From positions 1 through 58,096 of the forward strand of contig NZ_LBMD01000027.1 in NCBI RefSeq assembly GCF_001293645.1: a stretch of 58,096 bases of DNA, in the 5' to 3' direction. The notes under the pieces are model-generated. The model had not been told where the DNA came from. It saw only the letters and a list, made by a program, of their open reading frames with translations, and searched no databases. Made by a program: the position numbers and the translations under genes. Below, piece after piece: positions 50,594-58,096 of this stretch (positions within the stretch are counted from its first letter, which is position 1; each line of letters starts with the position of its first letter). Source of the stretch: Bacillus sp. CHD6a. Its GTDB lineage: Bacteria; Bacillota; Bacilli; Bacillales; Bacillaceae_I.

Positions 50594-51064
50594 CTATTCA
50601 ATCGTCTCCAAATCCTGCAACACGACATTCCGGTCGGCGTCTTTTGCGATTAGTGTGGATGCTTCTTTGGCGAGGGTAAGGTATTTTTCCTTAGTCTCAC
50701 TTTCTCCGCTTAGGCTGTAAGCTCGGGCTAGAGCTTCGTATGCGAATGCGAGGTCAAAGTCCTTTATCTCATGTTCTAAAACGATTTCAAGGTTTCTTTT
50801 TGCATGTGCTAGGCATGGTTCTGGGCGTCGTAAAACGGCATAAACTCTGGATATTTGCCATTCGCCGCGAGAGAAGTTAACAGGTTCGCCGATTTCGCCC
50901 CAGTGAAAACGGGAGGCATGTGCTTTATGTATCATTTGGAAATCTTCTTCAGGAGTGCGTTCCCCTTTCTCCATCAAATCCCAAACTTCATTAAATAGGT
51001 TAATTGCTGTTTTTCTGTGAAAGGTATATTGTACATCTTTCTCTTCCTTTGTGACGTTGGCCAT
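50594..51064 (-). CDS. 156-residue TPR-like helical protein, unknown
   Basis: Start at ATG 51064, seven bases after AAAAGGGG. Residues 10-140 are helical: TAINLFNEVWDLMEKGERTP, HKAHASRFHWGEIGEPVNFS, RGEWQISRVYAVLRRPEPCL and AFAYEALARAYSLSGESE, the last with TPR-like spacing. It resembles uncharacterised Bacillus proteins sometimes labelled as tetratricopeptide-containing. Just downstream of the sda gene on the same strand. Function unknown. Confidence 0.7.
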   Translation of the reverse strand: MANVTKEEKDVQYTFHRKTAINLFNEVWDLMEKGERTPEEDFQMIHKAHASRFHWGEIGEPVNFSRGEWQISRVYAVLRRPEPCLAHAKRNLEIVLEHEIKDFDLAFAYEALARAYSLSGESETKEKYLTLAKEASTLIAKDADRNVVLQDLETIE

Positions 51065-51138
51065 TGGACATCCCCTTTTCAAAAAAAATTATCTATATAC
51101 TCTAAATAGTATCATTTTTCAGCTAGAAATTGGAGAAT

Positions 51139-51300
51139 TTAATACACGCAACCTTCTTTTCGTTTCAGTAGTTCTGCTTCCAGTAGCTGTATAAAATAGT
51201 GATCGAGATTCTCTGCTTTGGCGTTTTCATAAGCAAACTGGAGGGATTCATCGGACAGTTTTGTGATGGAACAGTTATGGTAAGGCTCCAATGTTTTCAA
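51139..51300 (-). CDS. sda: sporulation histidine kinase inhibitor Sda
   Basis: 53 residues: MKTLEPYHNCSITKLSDESL, then the Sda helical hairpin KLSDESLQFAYENAKAENLD and HYFIQLLEAELLKRK. This aligns with B. subtilis Sda ([33 protein letters not shown]). Sda binds the dimerisation domain of KinA/KinB and blocks entry into sporulation on replication stress. It is TTG-initiated, seven bases after AAAGGGG, with about 14 extra N-terminal residues. I did not find DnaA boxes upstream. Confidence 0.82.
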   Translation of the reverse strand: MKTLEPYHNCSITKLSDESLQFAYENAKAENLDHYFIQLLEAELLKRKEGCVY

Positions 51301-51419
51301 AAGAATATACCCCTTTCAACTCATCTATAAAGGGTACATACCCAGATAGGAGCAGTTAAAACGTACTTTTCAACTATTCTAAAAATAAAATTTTTTTGAA
51401 TGATTTTTGTTGACAAAAC

Positions 51420-51460
51420 GAAAAGCACAATCCTTAAAATGAAGAAGGATTTGCGCTTTC
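51420..51460 (-). terminator. yjcD terminator
   Basis: AAAGCACAATCCTT and AAGGATTTGCGCTTT pair with one or two mismatches; the minus strand continues TTTTCGTTTTG. Confidence 0.75.
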
Positions 51461-51462
51461 CG

Positions 51463-53745
51463 TTAGAGAATATCTTTAATAAATCTAGTCATGTATGCCT
51501 TTTTTCCTCTTCGATTCATAGGAACAGAGACTTGCAAGGTTTCCTTTGCTCTTGTCATGGCCACGTATAAAAGCCTGCGTTCTTCTTCTAGTGCACTGAG
51601 TTCACCATTTCGGTAGGATTCTAGTGCGAAATCATGCGGGATACTGCCATCGACGGCACTAAGGACATAAACATTTGTATACTCAAGGCCTTTAGAGCGA
51701 TGGATGGTGGAAAGGTGGATGGCATTTGAATATTGCTTGCTGAGCTTTTTCATCTCATCCGTTTTGGCAATCATATCTTCTACATGATCTAAAAATTCAG
51801 CAATGGTCTTGAATTTGCGGGCAACCACCTTCAAGTCACGAATGTCATCAGATCCTTTTTCAAGTGCGTTCCCTTCATTCCCGCGTTTCTTAATGTAGTC
51901 ATCAAACCCCATGTCTTTTTCAATCATCTCCAGAGCAACGGAAGGGGAGACGTTGGCAAGTGTTTTAAATAATGGGATGATACGTTGGATTTTTTTTACT
52001 TGAAACGGCTGTACATTGGTCAATTTACTCAATGATTTTACTAAACTGCAATCTTCCAGAATACTAATGGCTTTTGCATCTTGGAGGTTTGATTGCTTGA
52101 GGAACAAGGCCGGCAGAATATCGGATAGTGCCTGAACGTCATTGGAGTCACGACTTAGTCGCAGGAAACCAAGGATGCCTTTCACGATCCTTCTTTTATA
52201 AAAGCTTTCGTAATCTTGATCAAGCTTGAAGGGAAGCCCGGATTGTGAGAGCCTCTCAAAGATTGCGCGTGCGGCACTATGGGTCCGATATAGGACCGCA
52301 AAATCACTAGGTGTGGCGCCTTGTTCAATTTGTTCCTTTATATCTTGTACGATAATGGTAGCTTCCTCTTCCTCATCGTAAGGATAAAATAAAACAGGGT
52401 AATGTTTATTGTCATGCTGAGCGATCATTTTTTTCACTCGGCGGTTCCTATTGTTTTCAATCACCTGGTTGGCTGCCGCAACTATTGTGTGAGTTGATCG
52501 GTAGTTTTCAGAAAGGGTGACGACTTTGGTAGAAGGAAAGTCCTTGTGGAAGTTCAATATATAATCGGGACTGCTGCCTCGAAACGCATATATCGACTGA
52601 TCATCGTCCCCAACCGCGCAGATATTCCCGCTTTTGGCAAGTAGTTTCATTGTTTCATATTGTACTTTATTAATATCTTGAAACTCATCAATCAGGAAAT
52701 ATTGAAACCTTTCCTGGTATTTTGTGAGCAGAGTTGGATTTTCCAACAAAAGTTCGTAGCAACCTAGCAACATGTCATCAAAGTCAAAAACATCCTTCTC
52801 GCGTTTCCAGTCCTCATAGTCTTGATATAAACTTTGAAACTGCTCTTCCAGCTTGCTGGTCGGATTAATCTCCTTAGGTGTCTGCATATTATTTTTCCAA
52901 TAGCCGATTTGCTGAATGGCCTGATCGAATGGGAAGTCTTTTTCATCTAAGCCAAGTTTGCGCCCGGCCTGTTTTAGAAATTGCTCCTTTTGCCAATCCC
53001 ATTTTAACAAGTTCTCCCCATTCCACCTTTGGGGGTGATGGTGTTGTAGCATTCTGTAGAAAATGCTGTGAAACGTACCGGATAGAAGATTAGTGAACAT
53101 TCTTGAACCGTGGGTCTCATATAGACGCAATCGCTCTTTCATTTCATTGGCTGCCTTCGCTGTAAAGGTAATGAGCATGATGGATTTTGGATCGAGTTGT
53201 TTCTCTTGAACCATATATGCCACCCGAGTGATTAATACTCGTGTTTTCCCGCTGCCGGCGCCGGCAAGTACTAGTAATGGTCCGTCTACTGTCGAAACAG
53301 CTTCTTGCTGGGCAGGATCTAAAAATATATTTTTTTCTTGTAATCCATGAAAGAACCCGCTTATATTCAAATGGCTTTTCGTATGTTCTTTAATAAAGAT
53401 AGGAAGATGTGTTAGCGGCTTTGGTGCTTTCCATGTCTCTACTGGCTTTTCTTTTTCCGCAATAACAGTTCTTGATTTTGGATAACGAAATCCATCTCGC
53501 TCCACATATTCTTGTTTTTTGGTTACCACTGTTTCTGTCTTCGGTATTTCTTCTTTATGAGTGATAGAAGCATCTAGGTGAAAAAAATGAGGTTCTTTCC
53601 TTAATCCTAAATAAAGCTTAACCCTCTCACCACAGAATTTGCATGTTAGATCGCCCTTTACACCGGCGTCGTACACCTCTTGATACAATTCTCTAGTCAT
53701 TGATTTTATATGTAATGTTCGTTCTTTCCAAACAGCAGATTTCAT
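51463..53745 (-). CDS. yjcD: UvrD/Rep-type ATP-dependent DNA helicase YjcD
   Basis: 760 residues from ATG 53745 (AAAGGAG eight bases upstream; an open frame to 53928 is not translated). N-terminal 60 residues: a C35-x-x-C38...H53-F-F-H56 module (LTCKFCGERVKLYLGLRKEPHFFHLD region). Then superfamily 1 motifs: VLAGAGSGKTRVLITR (Walker A), LITFTAKAANEMKER, FLIDEFQDIN (Walker B), VGDDDQSIYAFRG, SENYRST, IHRSKGLEYTNVYV, EEERRLLYVAMTRAKE. 3'-5' unwinding expected. B. subtilis YjcD is of the same length. Confidence 0.93.
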   Translation of the reverse strand: MKSAVWKERTLHIKSMTRELYQEVYDAGVKGDLTCKFCGERVKLYLGLRKEPHFFHLDASITHKEEIPKTETVVTKKQEYVERDGFRYPKSRTVIAEKEKPVETWKAPKPLTHLPIFIKEHTKSHLNISGFFHGLQEKNIFLDPAQQEAVSTVDGPLLVLAGAGSGKTRVLITRVAYMVQEKQLDPKSIMLITFTAKAANEMKERLRLYETHGSRMFTNLLSGTFHSIFYRMLQHHHPQRWNGENLLKWDWQKEQFLKQAGRKLGLDEKDFPFDQAIQQIGYWKNNMQTPKEINPTSKLEEQFQSLYQDYEDWKREKDVFDFDDMLLGCYELLLENPTLLTKYQERFQYFLIDEFQDINKVQYETMKLLAKSGNICAVGDDDQSIYAFRGSSPDYILNFHKDFPSTKVVTLSENYRSTHTIVAAANQVIENNRNRRVKKMIAQHDNKHYPVLFYPYDEEEEATIIVQDIKEQIEQGATPSDFAVLYRTHSAARAIFERLSQSGLPFKLDQDYESFYKRRIVKGILGFLRLSRDSNDVQALSDILPALFLKQSNLQDAKAISILEDCSLVKSLSKLTNVQPFQVKKIQRIIPLFKTLANVSPSVALEMIEKDMGFDDYIKKRGNEGNALEKGSDDIRDLKVVARKFKTIAEFLDHVEDMIAKTDEMKKLSKQYSNAIHLSTIHRSKGLEYTNVYVLSAVDGSIPHDFALESYRNGELSALEEERRLLYVAMTRAKETLQVSVPMNRRGKKAYMTRFIKDIL

Positions 53746-53879
53746 TGTGCAGACTCCTTTATAACCGTCAATCTTATCCATAGTACCACATATTATATAG
53801 AGAGAACACGAGTCAAAGGAAGTTTGTGTTATGCAAAAACAGGGAAAAATATAGGTAGAATAGGAAGGGGAGAAATGTG

Positions 53880-54143
53880 ATGGGATATGTTTTACCAGTA
53901 CAAATGGATGCCTACACACAATATGCAAACCGTACTATTTCCGAAAAACAAATGCTTAAACTTGATCCTGTTATAAGACCTGCTTTTTACAGAGTGGACC
54001 AGCAGCTATCGTGGGAAGAAATTCATAAAAATATACAGCATAACCAGGTTAATCGAAAAAGAGAAAAGCAGACTTCTGGCATTTCCGATAAATTATTGGC
54101 GGACATAACAGGAAAAGGGCGCTTCTTTCACGAAACCATCTAG
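53880..54143 (+). CDS. 87-residue protein of unknown function
   Basis: MGYVLPVQMDAYTQYANRTI, LKLDPVIRPAFYRVDQQLSW and SGISDKLLADITGKGRFFHE. GGAAGGGGAG precedes an overlapping GTG/ATG start; ATG 53880 is preferred. Basic, no membrane segment. Short proteins beginning MGYVLP recur in Bacillus near yjcD, but I know no function. Its start overlaps the untranslated extension of the opposite helicase frame. The MBL gene follows after about 30 bases, a likely operon. Confidence 0.7.
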   Translation: MGYVLPVQMDAYTQYANRTISEKQMLKLDPVIRPAFYRVDQQLSWEEIHKNIQHNQVNRKREKQTSGISDKLLADITGKGRFFHETI

Positions 54144-54173
54144 TAGTTTAATGAAATAGGGAGTGTGTGTGAC

Positions 54174-55082
54174 GTGGAGTTTCATCCGATAACAGATAAC
54201 GTGTTTTATTTTCAAGGGGCCGTTAACATAGGTTATGTGCGCTTTTCAAACAGGCAAGGAATGCTCATTGATGCAGGGCTTGAAGAACAGACGATGAGAA
54301 AAGTGATAAAAACGCTGAAAAATAAGGAACTACCATTGACGCATTTATTCCTTACCCATGCCCATGCCGACCATTACGGCGGAGCGGCCTATTTGCAAAG
54401 CGAACATAAGATTTATACCATCGCTCCTAAATTTGAAGTTGCCATCCTCCAAGAACCGATGCTAGAGCCTCTATACTTGTTTCATGGTGTCAACCCGATT
54501 AAGGAATGGCGGAATAAGTTTCTAGAAGGCAAGCCGGTAAAAGTGGATCTAATTCTTGAAGAAGCAGGGGAGGTAATAGAAGGAGATGCCCGCTTTAAGA
54601 CCGTTGATTTACCCGGGCACAGTTACCATCAGTTTGGAGTGATGGTTGAAGATATTCTGTTTGCCGCAGACGCCTATTTCGATGTGGAAGTCATACATAA
54701 ACACGGGATTCCTTATATTGTCGATGCAAAACAGACAATGGAAAGCCTTGAAAAAATAAAAAAGCTCCCATGTGCAGGTGCGGTACCTGGACACGGGAAT
54801 TATGAAAAAAACTTCCTTCCTACTATTAAAGAAAATATACAGGTTCACCGCCAGATGGAGCTTTTACTATTCTCACTAATTAATCATGAGAAAAATGGAT
54901 TAACGATTGAACAGTTAGTCACAAAAGCTTGCGCCGAGAAAGGAATTACCATTCGCAACGTGCCGTCATTTATGTTATTCAGAACAGCAGTGACAGCTTA
55001 TTTGACCAAATTAATACAAGAACAACGTGTGAAACTCATCGTTCGAGACAATCAATTGGTCGTGGAATCTTCTTCTGTGTAA
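54174..55082 (+). CDS. metallo-beta-lactamase fold hydrolase
   Basis: 302 residues. THAHADHYGGAAYL near residue 61 is the H-x-H-x-D-H metal motif; LPGHSYHQFG near 148 and ADAYFDVEVIHKHG near 163 supply the remaining ligands, and AVPGHGNYEKNF near 205 the last His. A C-terminal helical/winged part (NGLTIEQLVTKACAEKGITI) follows, as in glyoxalase-II- or LACTB2-like proteins. Substrate unknown. Starts at GTG 54165 or 54174; the latter is better spaced from AGGGAG. Its last 31 bases overlap the convergent DUF421 gene. Confidence 0.87.
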   Translation: MEFHPITDNVFYFQGAVNIGYVRFSNRQGMLIDAGLEEQTMRKVIKTLKNKELPLTHLFLTHAHADHYGGAAYLQSEHKIYTIAPKFEVAILQEPMLEPLYLFHGVNPIKEWRNKFLEGKPVKVDLILEEAGEVIEGDARFKTVDLPGHSYHQFGVMVEDILFAADAYFDVEVIHKHGIPYIVDAKQTMESLEKIKKLPCAGAVPGHGNYEKNFLPTIKENIQVHRQMELLLFSLINHEKNGLTIEQLVTKACAEKGITIRNVPSFMLFRTAVTAYLTKLIQEQRVKLIVRDNQLVVESSSV

Positions 55083-55753
55083 GGCAGCACAAATATTGGC
55101 TTTCCTTCTTCCCATTCGGCAAATACAATGTCTTGTGGGGTATGGTGGCCAATTTTTTTTATTTCGTTTAGTAGCCATTGCTCTGAAAGGTTGAATTCAT
55201 CTAAATTGTCCATTAAAATTTCTCCGTCAGAAATTACGGGAATCGGAAGCGTGACACTTTTAATAGGGATATTAAGATCTTCATTAATAGGTTGAGCATA
55301 GGGGTGTTTCTTTAACACACTGACAGTTCCATCAGTTTCAAGTATGGCATACTCCACTTCTTGAATGGAGAAAGCACCTTTTGAACGAAGTAGATGTCTT
55401 AGTTGATCAATATCTAGTTTGCATTTCTTCAACTCTTTTTTGTTTATCATTCCTTTATGTATGACAATAGACGGTCTTCCTTCTAATATGCCTCTAGTTT
55501 TTCGCACTTTCTGTGTGATCGTTTCAAGTAATAAGATTAAAATTCCCCACATCCCTAATGTAAAGAGGATTTTCACCACACCTATATCATTATCATATAA
55601 TGCATTTCCCACAAGTTCCCCTAATACAAGTGCTGATATGAAATCAAATGGCGTTATTTGAGTGATTTGTGTTTTACCGAGCATCTGGGTAATGAAAAAT
55701 AGGGCAAAGAAACCGATTACCAATTCTACTGCAATTTGACCGTAGTCCATCAT
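55052..55753 (-). CDS. DUF421/YetF-family membrane protein
   Basis: About 233 residues from tandem ATGs at 55753/55750 (AAAGGATG upstream). Three membrane segments (VELVIGFFALFFITQMLG, FDFISALVLGELVGNALYDN, ILFTLGMWGILILLLETI), then the cytosolic fold: EGRPSIVIHKGMINKKELKK, LRHLLRSKGAFSIQEVEYAI, VISDGEILMDNLDEFNLSEQ, acid-tailed. It is the plain YetF type, lacking the DUF1657 helix of the 2Duf gene at 47479. Function unknown; relatives sit in spore membranes. Overlaps the MBL gene tail to tail. Confidence 0.88.
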   Translation of the reverse strand: MMDYGQIAVELVIGFFALFFITQMLGKTQITQITPFDFISALVLGELVGNALYDNDIGVVKILFTLGMWGILILLLETITQKVRKTRGILEGRPSIVIHKGMINKKELKKCKLDIDQLRHLLRSKGAFSIQEVEYAILETDGTVSVLKKHPYAQPINEDLNIPIKSVTLPIPVISDGEILMDNLDEFNLSEQWLLNEIKKIGHHTPQDIVFAEWEEGKPIFVLPYTEEDSTTN

Positions 55754-55821
55754 TATTGTGTCATCCTTTATGTTGGGTCCTTGACAGTAGTATTCGTTAG
55801 GAGCGGTAAAAGTATGAGAAA

Positions 55822-55875
55822 ACAAAAAAGATATCTCTCATCAGGTTTCCCTTAGAGAGATATCTTTCTAGATAT
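55822..55875 (-). terminator. yjcF terminator
   Basis: AAAGATATCTCT and AGAGATATCTTT pair over a long loop; the minus strand continues TTTTTG. Confidence 0.85.
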
Positions 55876-56293
55876 TTTTAGTCATGGTGACATGAGGAAT
55901 TCCTGCATCCATGAAAATGTCAGAAATCGTTTCATATCCTAGCTTTGCATAAAAGGCTTCCGCATGTGTTTGAGCATTCAGCTTTAATACATGCATTTCT
56001 TTTGTCATTGCATATTCTTCAATGGTATTCATGATAAGGCGACCGGCGCCTTTGGAGGTGCGATAGGAAGGAAGAACGCAAATTCGCTCTACTTTTCCAA
56101 TGCCTTCCACAATACGGAAGCGACCAGCTCCGACTGCTTGATCTTCATCATACAATACAAAATGGGTAGAGTCTTCTTCGTATTGATCAATCTCTTCTTC
56201 AAGAGGAACATGCTGCTCTTCTACGAAAACTATTTTCCTAACAGAATAAGCATCCTGCAGTTCTTTTTCTGTATCTACAACTTGTACATGCAA
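55868..56293 (-). CDS. yjcF: GNAT-family acetyltransferase YjcF
   Basis: 141 residues: VRKIVFVEEQHVPLEEEIDQ near 18-37 (YjcF/ElaA-like), VERICVLPSYRTSKGAGRLI with the acetyl-CoA loop, and YAMTKEMHVLKLNAQTHAEA. Length agrees with B. subtilis YjcF (140). Second gene of the pair yjcG-yjcF, three bases after yjcG. Substrate unknown. Confidence 0.92.
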   Translation of the reverse strand: MHVQVVDTEKELQDAYSVRKIVFVEEQHVPLEEEIDQYEEDSTHFVLYDEDQAVGAGRFRIVEGIGKVERICVLPSYRTSKGAGRLIMNTIEEYAMTKEMHVLKLNAQTHAEAFYAKLGYETISDIFMDAGIPHVTMTKNI

Positions 56294-56296
56294 GGG

Positions 56297-56818
56297 TCAG
56301 CAATCCTTTCCAAATCGGAATGTTTCATAAACCGTCCACATGCCATCTTCTAATTGATATAAAAGGTGGAAGCGGTCAACCATTTCTTCATGTTCAATAT
56401 TGGTCATTTTTAATTGACCTAAAACGTCCGAGTGTTCATCATCAGATAAATTTTGTCCAATAGTTATGTGAGGGACATAGGAAAATTCGCGGTTATCTTG
56501 AAAATACCCAATGCCGGAATGAAGCTTTTCATGTAGTGATACAAGTTCGTCTGTTGGATCTACTTTAAGGTAAATGACATTGTTTACTGGAGCAAAAGAG
56601 CTCACTTTATAAATGTTCAAAGGGATTGGTGTGGTATCTTTCGCGATAGCTTGAAGCTCATCGGTTACTGATTTCATATCACTTTCATCTATTTCGAATG
56701 CTGTTTTTAACGTCACATGCGGCGGAATTAGTGCGTAGTGAGTGTCATAACGTTTTCGAAATGAATTTGCGAGATCTTGTAATTTTTTGGTCGGAAAAAT
56801 AGCTATTCCATATTTCAT
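56297..56818 (-). CDS. yjcG: 2H-phosphoesterase superfamily protein YjcG
   Basis: 173 residues. The two H-x-T/S-x motifs of 2H enzymes are HVTLKTAF near residue 36 and HITIGQNL near 118. The start [20 protein letters not shown] matches YjcG (UPF0477). Related to 2'-5' RNA ligases/cyclic phosphodiesterases; the true substrate is not known. AGGAGGGAT precedes the ATG. Confidence 0.92.
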   Translation of the reverse strand: MKYGIAIFPTKKLQDLANSFRKRYDTHYALIPPHVTLKTAFEIDESDMKSVTDELQAIAKDTTPIPLNIYKVSSFAPVNNVIYLKVDPTDELVSLHEKLHSGIGYFQDNREFSYVPHITIGQNLSDDEHSDVLGQLKMTNIEHEEMVDRFHLLYQLEDGMWTVYETFRFGKDC

Positions 56819-56972
56819 CCAATATCCCTCCTATTAGCGTTTGCAATAAAGTAACTTCTACTTTTATTTTATCGTAATTTTTTTCAAAAGAATAGAAAAG
56901 TTTCCTGTTCATGCATAAATAACTATTGGTGGTGGATAACACCTGTAGCAATTTAGATATTGTTAAAACATC

Positions 56973-57100
56973 GCTGTGAATTTCCGCAAAAGGCTTCGCT
57001 TTCCTAGGGGCGCTGCTGGAGCCTCCTCGCCTTCGCCTGCGGGGTCTCCACCTAGCGCTATCTCCCTCAGGAGTCTTCGCCTTTTGCTCCAATCCACAGC
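56973..57100 (+). repeat. dispersed palindromic element (128 bp)
   Basis: Arms GCTGTGAATT (56973-56982) and AATCCACAGC (57091-57100) pair with one mismatch; GCAAAAGGC and GCCTTTTGC pair perfectly. It sits upstream of yjcG and downstream of yjcH, both leftward. A terminator role between them is possible, since the yjcH gene otherwise has none. Confidence 0.82.
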
Positions 57101-57135
57101 TCTAAATATCCAACTGCCAACTAATTTCACTTAAA

Positions 57136-57861
57136 TTACGATAGCATTTTTGGTAGGGCTTGTTTTAGGTCTGGTTGCCAGTAGGTCCAGGTATGTGTGC
57201 CTTCGAATTCTTCGTAGTATACAGAGAAACCTTTTTCTTTCATTAATGAGTGCAGGGCACGGTTTGGTTCGATGAAGTTTTTCTTCTCTCCATTTGTGGT
57301 AGGTACTTCGGTTTCTTTTGTTCCAATTACATGGTAAAGAGAAAGGAAGGAAGGTTGTCCGAAATCCTGTACTTTAGACATAACCTTTTCATCCACATAT
57401 GGAGATTGCATGATGACTTTGCCAAATGTGTGCGGGTAAGAAAGAGCGGTCATCAAGGAGACAGTTGCAGCTAAAGAATCTCCAATAAGAGCTCGTCCCA
57501 TCCCCATTTGATACGATGGATATTTCTCATCGATATATGGCGTCAGTTCATGTGCAAGGAAGCGAATGTAGGCACTGTTTTTGCTTCCGTCTGGGTGATA
57601 CTTTTCCCATCTATCTTTTACGTCTTTGTAAGGTATACCTACGATGATGGTATTTTGCATTTCGTTTGCGGCTAGCAGTTTGTCCGTTGTGCTTCCAATA
57701 CGACCTAGTGTAAAGTAGTCTTTTCCATCCTGAGCTATTAAGATGTTGTATTTATAGAGTGGTGAATAGTTAGCTGGTGTGTATACCATCAGGGTCATTT
57801 CTTCATTAAGTTCGTTGCTGTAGAGTGTGAACTCCTCAATACGCCCAACGTTTTTGCTCAT
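57136..57861 (-). CDS. yjcH: alpha/beta-hydrolase esterase-family protein YjcH
   Basis: 241 residues. The nucleophile motif is GRALIGDSLAATVSLMTALS (G-D-S-L-A, Ser near 131), and the His lies in FEGTHTWTYWQPDLKQALP at the end, as in Esterase D/Fes-like proteins; DGKDYFTLGR near 46 is family-typical. No signal peptide. The B. subtilis orthologue YjcH has 240 residues. AGGAGGTAATGAAC precedes the ATG. Substrate unknown. Confidence 0.92.
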   Translation of the reverse strand: MSKNVGRIEEFTLYSNELNEEMTLMVYTPANYSPLYKYNILIAQDGKDYFTLGRIGSTTDKLLAANEMQNTIIVGIPYKDVKDRWEKYHPDGSKNSAYIRFLAHELTPYIDEKYPSYQMGMGRALIGDSLAATVSLMTALSYPHTFGKVIMQSPYVDEKVMSKVQDFGQPSFLSLYHVIGTKETEVPTTNGEKKNFIEPNRALHSLMKEKGFSVYYEEFEGTHTWTYWQPDLKQALPKMLS

Positions 57862-57959
57862 TGTTCATTACCTCCTGTGATGCCTTTATCTATTGTGGTA
57901 AGCGCTTTACCCACTATCTTACCATATCTTCATTCTATTTGTTGAATGCTAAGCTTTGT

Positions 57960-58096
57960 TGTCGAGAGTTTTTCAGACTCCTTATTTCCTTTTGTGTTCT
58001 CTATCCGCTGGGCGTGTGTGCTTGTGCCTCCCTCACTGCGTTAAATGCCACTAAAAATGTCTTTAATTATAAACACCGCTGGTGATTTCCGCAAAA
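57960..58096 (+). repeat. repeat elements running off the right edge
   Basis: A degraded second-subfamily element (about 58008-58060, with CCTCCCTCACTGCGTT and CCACTAAAAATGTC) is followed by the left arm of a first-subfamily element, GCTGGTGATTTCCGCAAAA (58078-58096), cut by the window end. Confidence 0.7.

Noticed and set aside
51411-51445. Plus-strand TTGACA with a downstream TTAAAAT box as a promoter
   Set aside because: It would fire into the 3' end of the helicase gene and coincides with the helicase terminator stem; no plus-strand gene follows.
53746-53928. 61-residue N-terminal extension of YjcD
   Set aside because: It is Cys/Phe-rich nonsense without a ribosome site; the AAAGGAG site and family length fix the start at 53745.
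1-58096. tRNA, rRNA, prophage or intact insertion sequence
   Set aside because: No cloverleaf, rRNA motif, transposase or integrase was seen. The repeats have palindromic ends but no coding capacity.

Overview
The window is a low-GC Bacillaceae chromosome segment (Bacillus sensu lato). The evidence is gene order: it follows the Bacillus subtilis yjb-yjc region almost gene by gene (yjbC, spx, yjbE, mecA, coiA, pepF, roxS, spxH, yjbI, cwlQ, yjbK, yjbL, yjbM, NAD kinase, yjbO, prpE, yjbQ, fabI ... yjcA ... yjcZ-type gene, spoVIF ... yjcD ... yjcF, yjcG, yjcH). Strong GGAGG-type ribosome sites, frequent TTG/GTG starts and many sporulation genes fit an endospore former. I saw no rRNA, tRNA, CRISPR array, phage genes or intact transposase. 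The species cannot be fixed from the sequence alone.

Layout. 0-8 kb: a 52-bp tandem repeat, a secreted glycoside-hydrolase-like protein, yjbC, and a leftward RND efflux operon (adaptor, SwrC-like permease, SGNH hydrolase). 8-18 kb: redox/proteolysis control and competence genes (spx, yjbE, mecA, cls, coiA, pepF), then the small RNA RoxS behind a Rex-type operator, then spxH and yjbI. 18-27 kb: repeat elements, cwlQ, yjbK, yjbL, the small alarmone synthetase yjbM, NAD kinase, yjbO, prpE, yjbQ, and an 11-unit 52-bp array. 27.5 kb: fabI with a FapR-type operator.

28.5-44.4 kb: in B. subtilis fabI is followed by cotO-cotZYXWV. Here that interval holds a different, sporulation-looking block: UDP-glucose dehydrogenase, UTP-glucose-1-P uridylyltransferase, a CwlC-like amidase with an added glucosaminidase-type domain, a leftward operon with three paralogous TuaH-like glycosyltransferases, UDP-GlcNAc 2-epimerase and a polysaccharide pyruvyltransferase, a GT2 gene, and about eight small, Cys-rich or coiled-coil proteins I cannot name. 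At least seven promoters match the mother-cell sigma-K pattern (AC, 16-17 bases, CATANNNTA). I infer a lineage-specific spore-surface module (polysaccharide plus coat or exosporium proteins). Two gene remnants (epimerase, pyruvyltransferase) show it has been reshaped.

44.5-49.5 kb: yjcA, then an operon with the composition of the spoVA2mob heat-resistance operon (YhcN/YlaJ lipoprotein, spoVAC, spoVAD, spoVAEb, DUF1657, DUF421-DUF1657 '2Duf'), a YjcZ-family mini-protein and spoVIF. 49.6-58 kb: a near-perfect 115-bp tandem amplification, a small protein, the kinase inhibitor Sda, the YjcD helicase, an MBL hydrolase, a second DUF421 protein, yjcF, yjcG and yjcH.

Dispersed 128-132-bp palindromic elements occur throughout, and their end arms differ between copies while staying complementary within a copy. 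All calls come from reading sequence and remembered families; no search was run.
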